Assembly (NCBI RefSeq): GCF_020740535.1 | Contig: NZ_CP082362.1 | Location: forward strand, 6,259,501 to 6,323,500 | Direction: 5' to 3' | DNA: 64,000 nt | Source of the DNA: Streptomyces profundus | Lineage (GTDB): Bacteria > Actinomycetota > Actinomycetes > Streptomycetales > Streptomycetaceae | Shown here: positions 22,562-31,136 of the stretch, one piece after another | Numbering within the stretch: the first letter of the stretch is position 1 | Layout: every line of letters starts with the position of its first letter | Translations under genes and position numbers: made by a program | Notes under the pieces: model-generated | Databases searched by the model: none | What the model was told of the DNA's origin: nothing | What the model saw: the letters and a program-made list of their open reading frames with translations, nothing else

Positions 22562-25308
22562 CAGGAGTCCCCTTCCGGGCGGGTGTGGTGGTGGGCGGAT
22601 GTCGCGGTCTCCACGGCCAACTCCATGACATGGGCGCCGCGTTCGGTCCGCAGATGGGGGCCTTCCTCGTCGGGCAGCGCCTCGCGGAAGGTGACGACGG
22701 CCTCGTTCGAGCGCAGCAGCCCCTCGAAGGCCAGCAGTGAGAGCGGGCTGTCGACATCGACGAACTGCGGTTTGGCGCCGGTCGCGCCGCGCGCCGCGCT
22801 GTCCTTGACGGTGGCGAAGACCCGTGCCGGCAGGCCGTGTTCACGCCGCCACCGCTGCCAGGAGAGGAACCAGGCGGCGTCGCCCGAGCCGGCCGCGCGC
22901 GGCGGCAGCACCTCGGCCGGTGCCCGCCAGCTGCGCCGGGCCAGCACCAGCCGGCCGTACCGCACCCGGGGCCGGCGGGTGACGCCCCGCTCCGGCTCGG
23001 CCTCGGGGACGCCGCCCCACACGTCGAGCGGCGCCATCGACGTCGGCGAGAGCAGCAGCAGGGTGCGGGGCACCTCGGGCAGCGCCAGCGGCACCAGATA
23101 GCCGAGATAGACCGGGATCACCTCGCACCCCAGGCGGGCGGAGCGCAGGCTCAGCCGGTCGGTGTCCTTGTCGTGGACAATCGAGAGGTCTTCCAGGCGC
23201 AGTTGACGGTCCGCCGGCACCGAGCTGGTCTCGCCTGGGCAGACGATCTCGTAGTCCGTCAGCCGGCCGTGCAGGTTGAGGTTGCTGGTCACCGGGCCGC
23301 CGGTGACCTCGGCGAAGACCGCGCCCGGCGGCTGGAGCCGGCGGGCGTGCTCGCGCAGCTCGACGGAGAGCGCGCCCCTGGCGTCCCCGTCGTCGAAGCA
23401 GTGGGTGAAGCGGCTGAAGGGGAAGTGCAGCCCGCCGTAGGAGCGGTTGAGGACCACCAGCGGCTCCTCGCCGGCCAGCTGCACATGGTGGCTGTGGTGT
23501 GCCGGCTCCCGTGGCAGCGCCCCGAGCTCGGCCTCCGTCGCGTCGAACAGGCCGTCGTCCAGGACCAGTTCACCGTCCGTGCCGGCCTCCTGCCGGGCGG
23601 CCCAGCGCGCCCTGACCCCGTCGACGAACGTCCGACGGGCCGCGTCCACGGCGCGCAGCTGGGGCAGGCCCAGCCAGTTCTCCTCCGGGACGTAGTCGCC
23701 CTTGGCGTTGAAGGCGGTGCGGCGCGAGGTGAACGACAGATACTGGTCGAAGAAGTCCTCGTGGAAGTCGTGGATCAGCTTGAGCAGATCGTCGCAGCGC
23801 CCGCCGGCGCCATAGCGGGCCAGGAAGAAGCCACGGAAGGTGAGGCGCTGCGGCAGCGTCAGGTCGAACGCCGGCAGCACCCGCTCCACCGAGCGCAGCG
23901 GCTCGGCCAGCGCCTCCGTCCAGGCGTCCCGCCCGGCCGTCACCTCGGGCGCGACGGTGTCCTCATAGAGCACGGTGCGCGGCACCCGGGGCTCGGCGAT
24001 GCCCAACTCCCGCTGGATATCGGCCAGCTGGCCGCGCAGCTCCGCCAGCAGCGCGCGCCGCCCCGCCGGATCGGCGGCCGGGAAGCGCCGCAGGCAGTCC
24101 GCCGGACCGTCCAGCGCGTTCGCGACCCGCACCGCCCAGGGGCGCTCCAGGGTGCGCAGCGAACGCTGGAACGCCACCAGCGGATCGGTGTCATGGGCCT
24201 GGAGGCTCAGACACGGCACCCGCACCATGCCCACGTCGAGCAGCGCGGCGAGATAGCGCTCCACCTCGTCGGGGGCCGCGTCCAGATCCTTGGCCAGCCA
24301 CGCCGCGACCTCCCCGTACCGCACCTGCTCGGCGCGGTCGAAGAGGGCCAGCATCCGGTCCAGCACCCCGCTGCGGCGCAGGAAGAACAGCCGGTCCTTG
24401 ACGGTGTCGAAGGTGACGGCCGTGTCGTCGTCGCCCGCCGTGACCCAGCGCCGCACATAGCGCACCCGGTCCTCGTCCAGGCCCCAGCCGGGCGCGGGCG
24501 CGACCGGCAGATCGGCGCGCCGCGCCGGGTCGGCGACCACGGCGTCCGCGATCCGGCCCACCGCCAGCACGTTCAGCCGGGGGTGGCCACGCCAGTCGCC
24601 CGCCACGGCCGCCGCCCCCGGGCCCTGGCCCTCCTCGGCGAGGCGGCCGAGCGCCACGCCGGTGAAGGTGCTGAACGGGCTGGTCTTCCGGGCGGTCCGG
24701 TAGAGATAGGCCAGCAGCGAACGTTCGATCTTGCGCCCGCGTTTGTCCGCCCGGTTCGGCGGCGTTCCGGCGAACGCGTCCAGCTGACCGTCCAGCGCCG
24801 GCGAGGCGAGCAACACCCCGTCGCGCAGCCGCTCCTCGGCCAGCAGCTCCCGCAAAGCGGCGCGGGTGCGCGTCAGTTCGGCGGTCAGCAGCGCGTCGCC
24901 CGCCGCCTCGGCCTCGGCCAGCGTGGCCCGCTCCGACAGCCAGCGCGCCAGCGGCGGCGCGGCCTCGGGATCCACCGAGGCGACCAGCGCCAACGCGGCG
25001 TCCGGGTTCCTCGGCAGCCGCAGGTTGAAGACCTCGCGGCGCAGCTTCAACAGGGCCCGCCGCACCGCCTCGTCGTCCCGTCCCGCGACCAGATCGTGCA
25101 GCAGATCCCCGAGGGACTCGGCGGCGGCCCGCAGCCGCTCCCGTTCGGCCAGCACCTCGTCGGCCCAGTCGCGCGCGGCGGGGGAGCGCAGCGCCCGCAC
25201 CGCGTCGACCGGCAGCCCTGCGACCCGCAGCACAAACCTCGGCCCCAGCTCCGACTCGGCGCGTTCAGCCGCGAACTGACCCCCGTCGGTGGTCGGCGTG
25301 CCCTGCAT
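22558..25308 (-). CDS. Split LanB dehydratase, glutamylation protein
   Basis: 916 residues from the ATG at 25308, preceded by AGAGGAGCAACGCAT. It has the architecture of the N-terminal lantibiotic dehydratase domain alone: LPRNPDAALALV, KIERSLLAYLYRTARKTSPFSTFTGVALG (a strongly conserved family motif), LTLPQRLTFRGFFLARYG, GKGD-type NAKGDYVPEENW, and VTSNLNLHGRLTDYEIVCPGE. These enzymes transfer glutamate from Glu-tRNA to Ser/Thr side chains of the precursor, and elimination by the next gene product gives dehydro amino acids. The split arrangement is that of thiopeptide and goadsporin-like pathways rather than classical lantibiotics. Confidence 0.95.
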   Translation of the reverse strand: MQGTPTTDGGQFAAERAESELGPRFVLRVAGLPVDAVRALRSPAARDWADEVLAERERLRAAAESLGDLLHDLVAGRDDEAVRRALLKLRREVFNLRLPRNPDAALALVASVDPEAAPPLARWLSERATLAEAEAAGDALLTAELTRTRAALRELLAEERLRDGVLLASPALDGQLDAFAGTPPNRADKRGRKIERSLLAYLYRTARKTSPFSTFTGVALGRLAEEGQGPGAAAVAGDWRGHPRLNVLAVGRIADAVVADPARRADLPVAPAPGWGLDEDRVRYVRRWVTAGDDDTAVTFDTVKDRLFFLRRSGVLDRMLALFDRAEQVRYGEVAAWLAKDLDAAPDEVERYLAALLDVGMVRVPCLSLQAHDTDPLVAFQRSLRTLERPWAVRVANALDGPADCLRRFPAADPAGRRALLAELRGQLADIQRELGIAEPRVPRTVLYEDTVAPEVTAGRDAWTEALAEPLRSVERVLPAFDLTLPQRLTFRGFFLARYGAGGRCDDLLKLIHDFHEDFFDQYLSFTSRRTAFNAKGDYVPEENWLGLPQLRAVDAARRTFVDGVRARWAARQEAGTDGELVLDDGLFDATEAELGALPREPAHHSHHVQLAGEEPLVVLNRSYGGLHFPFSRFTHCFDDGDARGALSVELREHARRLQPPGAVFAEVTGGPVTSNLNLHGRLTDYEIVCPGETSSVPADRQLRLEDLSIVHDKDTDRLSLRSARLGCEVIPVYLGYLVPLALPEVPRTLLLLSPTSMAPLDVWGGVPEAEPERGVTRRPRVRYGRLVLARRSWRAPAEVLPPRAAGSGDAAWFLSWQRWRREHGLPARVFATVKDSAARGATGAKPQFVDVDSPLSLLAFEGLLRSNEAVVTFREALPDEEGPHLRTERGAHVMELAVETATSAHHHTRPEGDSW

Positions 25309-25340
25309 ATGCGTTGCTCCTCTCCTGCGCCGGCGTCGGC

Positions 25341-26948
25341 TCAGGCGATCTCGAACCGGAAGTCGGACGGGTCGGGGCGCTCATGGCCCAGCATCATGAT
25401 CAACAGCGGTGCCTCGTCGGTGTCCAGCAGATCGAGCCGCTCGCGGTAGGAGATGTTGTCGAAGCCGAGCGCGACCCCACAGCCCACGTCGAGCGCCGAG
25501 GCCGCCGTGTACGTGGCCTGGGCGACGCCGCCGATCAGCGCGTTCACCAGCCGGTAGCCCCGATCCCCGACCGCGTCCAGCACCGCGTGGGTGCGGACCG
25601 TCGGCACCAGCACGGCGCCGGCCCGCTCCAGGTTGTAGTTGGCCAGGAAGTAGTTCTTCTGTAGGAAGGGACCCGGCGGCTCGTCCGTGACCTGCCGCAG
25701 CTCGGCGTCCTCGCCCGGCGTGTAGGCGTACACGCCGGGCGCCACCCCGTCCACGTGGTTGACGAAGGCGTAGAGCTTCACCAGCCCGTCGGCGCCGGCA
25801 TCAGCCGCGTCCCCGCCCAGCCGCGAACCGGCCAGCGCGGCGGCCAGGCAGGCCGACAACGCGCCGCCGGCCAGCGGCCGTTCGGCCGCGAACCGGCCGA
25901 AGCTGCTGCGCCGCCCGCGCAGCGCGCCGCGCACCGCGGCTTCGAGCGGCGCCCGCGCGGGCAGCGGCCTCGCCGGCCACTCGGCCGGCGGCGACAGCGC
26001 CGCCGCCGGGGCCAGTGCCCCGGCCCGCGGGCGGCGCGACGCCTCCGCCGATGTCGTCTCCTGCATGGCGGTCAGCGCCTCGAACGACAGCACCGTGCGG
26101 GACCGCTCCTGATCCCGGTGGGCCACCGACACCTCGGGCGCCTCGGCCTGGGCTTCGGAGGGGGCGCCGGCCCAGGGCAGGGGCACCACGGCGAAGACGC
26201 CCTCCTCGGTGCCACGCACGCCGAGCAGCCCGGCCAGCCGCTCCTCGTCGAACCACAGCGCCGGCTCCAGCGGCAGCCCACGCGCCCCGGCCCACATCCG
26301 CCAGGTGCCCAGCAGCGCGCCGAGGTCCATGCTGACGGCGTGGAAGGAGAAGCTGTTGTACTTGAACGCGTTCTGCCAGTACTTGATGCCCAACACCAGG
26401 TACTGGTCCGTCGGTTGGCCCGGCGCGCCGTCGCCGAGCGCCTCCCGCACCACGCCGCTGACGTCCCCGGTCAGCAGCCGCCGCATCGCGTGGTGGCGCG
26501 CCGAGTAGTAGTGCACCCCGGGCGGCACCGGGCCGCCGGCGCCGGAGACCCAGTACACCGACACCGGGTAGAGCCCGCCGCCGGACGCGGTGCCGCGCGA
26601 CCAGTTGGCCATCGGATAGAACGGCAGCGCGCCCAGGTCCGTGTTGGCCTGCACGCCGAGGCGGCGGCCGACCAGACCGTAGGAGTCCCGCAGCAGCCCG
26701 GAGAGCGTGCCCAGATCGAACGCGGCCGGCTCCTCGGGGTCCGCCGGCTCGGGCGGGGCCAGCAGGCCGCGTTCCACGGTGGCCTCCGCCGGGTAGGCGG
26801 GTCCCGCAGGCAGCGGCAGCCGCTCGGTGCCCGGGTAGTGCTTGGTCTTCCGTGGCCCGTCCGCCCAGTTGGGCACGTAGTCCACCGGCTCCATCGGCAC
26901 CCGCCCGCGATGCATGATCGCGGTGGCGTAGTCGCGGGCGTATCCCAT
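25341..26948 (-). CDS. SagB-type FMN-dependent azoline dehydrogenase
   Basis: About 535 residues. The ATG at 26948 sits 9 nt from AAAGGAG, better spaced than the ATG at 26954. Two nitroreductase-like halves are visible: the first includes RLGVQANTDLGALPFYPMANWSRGTASGGGLYPVSVYWV and GVHYYSARHHAMRRL; the second includes RRSSFGRF...RPLAGGALSACLAAAL, GVYAYTPGEDAEL, VGDRGYRLVNALIGGVAQATYTAASALDVGCGVALGFD and a C-terminal PLLIMMLGHERPD. This is the SagB dehydrogenase pattern, oxidising azolines to azoles with FMN. Downstream of the first YcaO gene by 81 bp and upstream of LanB by 32 bp, it belongs to the same operon. Confidence 0.94.
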   Translation of the reverse strand: MGYARDYATAIMHRGRVPMEPVDYVPNWADGPRKTKHYPGTERLPLPAGPAYPAEATVERGLLAPPEPADPEEPAAFDLGTLSGLLRDSYGLVGRRLGVQANTDLGALPFYPMANWSRGTASGGGLYPVSVYWVSGAGGPVPPGVHYYSARHHAMRRLLTGDVSGVVREALGDGAPGQPTDQYLVLGIKYWQNAFKYNSFSFHAVSMDLGALLGTWRMWAGARGLPLEPALWFDEERLAGLLGVRGTEEGVFAVVPLPWAGAPSEAQAEAPEVSVAHRDQERSRTVLSFEALTAMQETTSAEASRRPRAGALAPAAALSPPAEWPARPLPARAPLEAAVRGALRGRRSSFGRFAAERPLAGGALSACLAAALAGSRLGGDAADAGADGLVKLYAFVNHVDGVAPGVYAYTPGEDAELRQVTDEPPGPFLQKNYFLANYNLERAGAVLVPTVRTHAVLDAVGDRGYRLVNALIGGVAQATYTAASALDVGCGVALGFDNISYRERLDLLDTDEAPLLIMMLGHERPDPSDFRFEIA

Positions 26949-27029
26949 GCTCATAAGCTCCTTTGCGCGGCTGACACGGTCCGGTCGGACGGGCTGGTGT
27001 TGGTGCGGGTCAGCTGGTATCCGTGCGGG

Positions 27030-29006
27030 TCAGGGGAACGGGTGGGGCGCGGGGTTGAGGTCGGCCGGGGTGAGGTCGCGCTCCCGCAGCCCCGCCTCGC
27101 GCAGCCCGGTGCGCATCCGGGGCAGGGTCAGGGCCCGCTGGCGGGAGAAGCCGAAGTCGATGGGCAGCAGCCCCGGCACGATCACGCTCACCGTCCAGAG
27201 CCCCAACGCGCGCTGGCCCGGCATCGTCTGGTCCACCACGATCACCTCGAAGCCGGCCTTCTCGACGGCCGCCACACAGGCCAGCACGTCGTCGCGCAGA
27301 TCGCCGGAGGCGGGCAACGCCCGTTCCCCCGCGAAGTGTTCGGCCAACGCGTGCCGGGGCGGCCGGGGCGCCCCTGGCGCGCCGGTGAGGAACTCGGCGT
27401 GCCGGCCCATCTCCGGGACCCCGTACACCAACGGGTGGTCGTGCAGCGCCAACACCTGGTCGAAGTCGGCGGCCATCGCGCGCAGTCGGCTCTCGTCGCG
27501 TTCGGTGCGCCCGGCCAGGTTGACGGCGTCCGTGGCGATCTCGTCCAGCGCGGAGGCGAGCGCCGCCTCCGGATCGAGCCCGGCGCCCGCGCCGAAGCAC
27601 ATCCGGCCCCGGCCGCCGTCGAACCGCTCGGCCACCCCGACGACCACCGGGATCGGGAACGTCACGCCGGCGTCGAAGAACCGCGCCTCGTAGCCGTACA
27701 TCGCCAGCCGGTCGACCATCTGGCGGGTGGCCGCGCGGCGGCTGGACGCCGGGTCGAGCTCGACGAGCGGCTGCCGCCCGTACCACGCCAGCAGGAACGC
27801 GTCCCGCTCGACGACCTCCATCAGCCCGAAGTACACCGCCTCGGCGGCGGAGCCGCCGGAGGCGCAGCCGTTGGAGCTCTCCTGCACGAACCGTTCGGCG
27901 AGTCCTGGCGTGTGGTAGTACGTCAGCACCTCCGGCACCAGCACCTGACGGTCCTCGGTGAGCGACTGGCCCCACACCCAGCGGATCTCCCGATCCGGGG
28001 CGAACGGCGTGACATGCGGCTCGCGGCGGTGGAACTCCTCGGAGTAGAGCCCGCAGCGACGTGGGTCGAGCGCCGGGCGCCCCTCGGCCAGCAGCTGTTC
28101 GAGGCTGGCGCGCACGGCGTCGCCCCGGGCGCGGGGCCGCATCCCGGCGTAGCGCTCCAGGCCCTCCAGGATGCCGATCCGCACGCTGTCCCGGAACGTG
28201 TCCGCGTGCCCGCCCCAGAACGTCTCCCGCAGGTAGTCGCCCGAACGCAGCGAGAAACAGCCGATGGTCGCCGAGGTCGAGGTGGACGAGACGTCATAGA
28301 CCACGGTCGGGCCCAACGCCCCGCACACCGGGTTGGCGTATGCCTCGGTCGGCAGCGCGTAGTCGTCCAGGCCCCGGACGCGGAACGAGCCCGGTCGGTG
28401 CACGGGCGAGGGCGCCAACTCCAACGGGGCGGCCTCGGTGGGGCTCCGGCAGGGACACTCGGGGTCGGGCAGCAGCGGATAGCGGCGCACGGTCAGCGTC
28501 GCCAGATCCACCAGCCGCACCTCGCCCCCGGGGGCGGTCGGCGACCGCAGCCACGCGGCGAGAACCCCGGCGATGGCGCTGGCGGCGAACGGTGTCCCAT
28601 GCGGCGGCGTGCCCACCGCCGTGGTGCCGGAACCGAGCTCGATCGCCTCCCGCAACGCCTGGGACCTGGCGGCCTGCCAACGCCGCTCCAGGCACCGTGG
28701 ACACGGCCCGTCGCCGTCCCCGGACGGCAACGGCCCCACCACGGCATGGTGCCCGTACACCCTGACGGGAACCCCACGCGACTGCCCGTCCCGGGCCTCG
28801 CCACCACCGCCCGCCGGGCCGGTGGCGGGTGTCGTGCCGGCGGGCGTCGGGCCGGGGGTGGGTGCTGGGCCGCCGGAGGCGAAGGCGTCGTGGAGGGCGA
28901 GGGGGGCGAGGTCGACGGGGGTGGGGGTGCCGAGGGCCTGGAGCTCCCTGGTGACCAGGGTCGCCAGGTCGGCGCAGGCCGCCCGCAGGAGGTCAGTTGG
29001 GGGCAT
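27030..29006 (-). CDS. YcaO-domain cyclodehydratase subunit (first copy)
   Basis: 658 residues from an ATG 14 nt inside the end of the ThiF-like gene. The N-terminal region bears GPCPRCLERRW and PECPC, zinc-ribbon-like cysteine pairs. A Pro/Gly/Thr-rich linker lies near residues 45-72. The YcaO domain carries IGILEGLERYAGM, SSNGCASGG-AAEAVYFGLMEVVERDAF and LASALDEIA. The C-terminus ends NPAPHPFP, the PxPxP-type tail of catalytically active azoline synthases. It shares layout and many motifs with the second YcaO of the operon, so the two arose by duplication. It should act with the RRE/ThiF-like protein encoded just upstream. Confidence 0.94.
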   Translation of the reverse strand: MPPTDLLRAACADLATLVTRELQALGTPTPVDLAPLALHDAFASGGPAPTPGPTPAGTTPATGPAGGGGEARDGQSRGVPVRVYGHHAVVGPLPSGDGDGPCPRCLERRWQAARSQALREAIELGSGTTAVGTPPHGTPFAASAIAGVLAAWLRSPTAPGGEVRLVDLATLTVRRYPLLPDPECPCRSPTEAAPLELAPSPVHRPGSFRVRGLDDYALPTEAYANPVCGALGPTVVYDVSSTSTSATIGCFSLRSGDYLRETFWGGHADTFRDSVRIGILEGLERYAGMRPRARGDAVRASLEQLLAEGRPALDPRRCGLYSEEFHRREPHVTPFAPDREIRWVWGQSLTEDRQVLVPEVLTYYHTPGLAERFVQESSNGCASGGSAAEAVYFGLMEVVERDAFLLAWYGRQPLVELDPASSRRAATRQMVDRLAMYGYEARFFDAGVTFPIPVVVGVAERFDGGRGRMCFGAGAGLDPEAALASALDEIATDAVNLAGRTERDESRLRAMAADFDQVLALHDHPLVYGVPEMGRHAEFLTGAPGAPRPPRHALAEHFAGERALPASGDLRDDVLACVAAVEKAGFEVIVVDQTMPGQRALGLWTVSVIVPGLLPIDFGFSRQRALTLPRMRTGLREAGLRERDLTPADLNPAPHPFP

Positions 29007-31131
29007 GGCCGGCCGCCTTGGTGAGGACGACGCGGGCCGTGTGGAGGCCGGCGGAGCGCAGGTCGGCCGGGGTGGTGTCGCGGTGCAGTACGTCCTGGCC
29101 GGCGGTGCGGAGCCGCTCCAGCAGGGTGGGGAAGTCGACGGGTGACACCGCCTCGGCCGGCCCGGTGACGGGAATCGTGGCGGGGGCCAGATCGCCGAGC
29201 AGCGAGTCGCCGGTGTCCGGATCCTCGCCGGTCTCGGCGGCCAGTTGGGCCTGCCCGAGCAGGTCGCGCAGCGCCGCCACCGAGGCGTCCTCGCGGGTCA
29301 GCGCGGAACTCACGGCCCACCGGCCGGCGCCGCCGCGCTCCCTGGCCAGCACCACGGGCGCGGGAGCGCTGTCGCTCAGGTCCAGCAGTTCGACGGCCAG
29401 CGACAGGGTGCCGGCGGATCGGCCGAGGAAGACCAACTCGGGCCCGGCGTCCCGGTCGTCGACCGGCAGCGCCCTGGCCGGGGCCGCGCCGCGCACCGCG
29501 CGCAGCAGCGCCTCGTGGGCCAGCGCGGAGAGCAGCGCGTGCCCGGCGGCCTCGCCGGACGTCTCGCCCGCGCCGCTGCCCCAGGAGCCCGGCAGGACCA
29601 GCCGGTCGCGGTTGGGTGGGCCCAGCGGACGCACCGCCGCCGTGGGGACGGCCAGCTGCTCCTTGGTCAGCAGGGAGGTGACCAGCGTCCAGGAGTCCAC
29701 CGCCGCGCCGAGGCCGCCGTCGGCGATCAGCTGATCGGGCGTCAACCGCACGATGCCGGCGGGGAGTTCGGTGGCCACCGTGGCCGGCACCGCGTGCTCC
29801 TCGTAGACGCCGGCCGCCGCCCGGAGCGCGCGCTGACGGGCGCCGGCCAGATGGTGCACGTCGAAGGCGGCGATCAACCGGGTGCCGTGCGCGCCCAGCG
29901 GCACCTCGACACGGGTCACCTTCAACGGGGTCTGGGTGAGCGTCTCGTCGTCGTAGCGGGTGAAGACGCCGGCATGGGGGCGGACCACCGCGTCGCTGAG
30001 CCGGTTGAGGCCGGCGACCAGCTCCTCCGCGTCCCGCGCCGACTCCACCGTCACCGTCCGCGCCACCGTCAACTCCTCGCCCAGCTCGCCCGGTTCGGCG
30101 GCATCGGCGCAGCGCGGGCAGCGCGGGTGGGGGCGCAGCGGTTCGGCGATGACGTCCAGCGAGTCCAGATCCTGGATCAGCACGGCGCCGTCGGTCTCGG
30201 CGGGCAGCGCGCCCGTCGTGGTGCGGAAGATCTCGTAGCCCAGCAGGTTGCCGACCATCGCGGCCACGGGGCCCGCCAGCGGCCCGCCGGGCGCGGCCGG
30301 CGCGGCCACCGCGCCGCCGGCCAGCTCGCTCCAGATCCGGGTGGCGGCGGCCAGGTCCGTGGTGTCCCCCAGGCGCAGCAGCGCGCAGCCGAGGCAGCTG
30401 GTCGAGGCCGGACCCGAGCGCGGCCCGACCACCACCCGGTTGCCGAACGTCCAAGCCGGGATGAGGAGTTGGTTCTCGGCGAGCCCCTGGCCCAGCAGCC
30501 GGTGGGTGCGGGCGGCGGCGTCCGCGCCGGTGACCACCAGCACGTCATAGCCGGCGAGTCCGGCGCCGGGGGCCAGCGGGGTGACGGCCACGGGGCAGCC
30601 CGCATCGGCCAGCTCCCGCGCCTCCTCCTCGGCGCGCGGGGCGGGCGATTCGACGGCGATCTCGGCGCAGCCGTTGCGCACCAGGCTCAGCGCACACCAG
30701 GCGGCGGTCTCGCCCTCGCCCAGCACCGCGACCCTGGTGTCGCGGAAGCGGGTGAACCTGGCCCCGGCGTCGTCCCGGTAGTGGTCCACATAGGCGATCT
30801 GGGCGGCGAACCGCTCCGCCACATCGCCTTCGGGGCCCGGCCCGGTGGCTGGCCTGACATCGCGGGCGAAGTCCCGCTCCAGCAGCGAGTTGACCAACTC
30901 GGCCACCATCGCGCGCTGTTGTTCGCCCAGCCCCGCGCAGATCTCCGCCAGCGGCCGGCCGCCGTCCAGGTGCGGCACGATCAGCGAGGCGAACCGGTAG
31001 GCGGTGCGGCCCATGAGGTGGAACCCGCCGTCGGCGTTGTGGAAGAGCACGCCACCCGGGGTCTGGGTGAACAGCACATCCCGGCGGAGCCGTGGCCGGA
31101 TCCCGGCGAGGCCGTCGAACGCTGTTGCCAT
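28993..31131 (-). CDS. RRE/ThiF-like leader-peptide-binding protein (ocin-ThiF)
   Basis: 712 residues from an ATG preceded by GAGAGGA; the longer open frame to 32544 is antisense or out-of-frame to the SARP gene. Residues about 10-90 form a PqqD-like RiPP recognition element (RPRLRRDVLFTQTPGGVLFHN, GRTAYRFASLIVPHLDGGRPLAEI). A degenerate ThiF/E1-like fold follows (RVAVLGEGETAAWCALSLVRNG, LVVTGAD), with paired cysteines in STSCLGCALLRLGD and PRCPRC. The last 300 residues match the C-terminal part of TOMM leader-binding proteins. Family members lack catalytic activity but present the precursor to YcaO. It follows the SARP gene by 5 bp. Confidence 0.92.
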   Translation of the reverse strand: MATAFDGLAGIRPRLRRDVLFTQTPGGVLFHNADGGFHLMGRTAYRFASLIVPHLDGGRPLAEICAGLGEQQRAMVAELVNSLLERDFARDVRPATGPGPEGDVAERFAAQIAYVDHYRDDAGARFTRFRDTRVAVLGEGETAAWCALSLVRNGCAEIAVESPAPRAEEEARELADAGCPVAVTPLAPGAGLAGYDVLVVTGADAAARTHRLLGQGLAENQLLIPAWTFGNRVVVGPRSGPASTSCLGCALLRLGDTTDLAAATRIWSELAGGAVAAPAAPGGPLAGPVAAMVGNLLGYEIFRTTTGALPAETDGAVLIQDLDSLDVIAEPLRPHPRCPRCADAAEPGELGEELTVARTVTVESARDAEELVAGLNRLSDAVVRPHAGVFTRYDDETLTQTPLKVTRVEVPLGAHGTRLIAAFDVHHLAGARQRALRAAAGVYEEHAVPATVATELPAGIVRLTPDQLIADGGLGAAVDSWTLVTSLLTKEQLAVPTAAVRPLGPPNRDRLVLPGSWGSGAGETSGEAAGHALLSALAHEALLRAVRGAAPARALPVDDRDAGPELVFLGRSAGTLSLAVELLDLSDSAPAPVVLARERGGAGRWAVSSALTREDASVAALRDLLGQAQLAAETGEDPDTGDSLLGDLAPATIPVTGPAEAVSPVDFPTLLERLRTAGQDVLHRDTTPADLRSAGLHTARVVLTKAAGHAPN

Positions 31132-31136
31132 TCCTC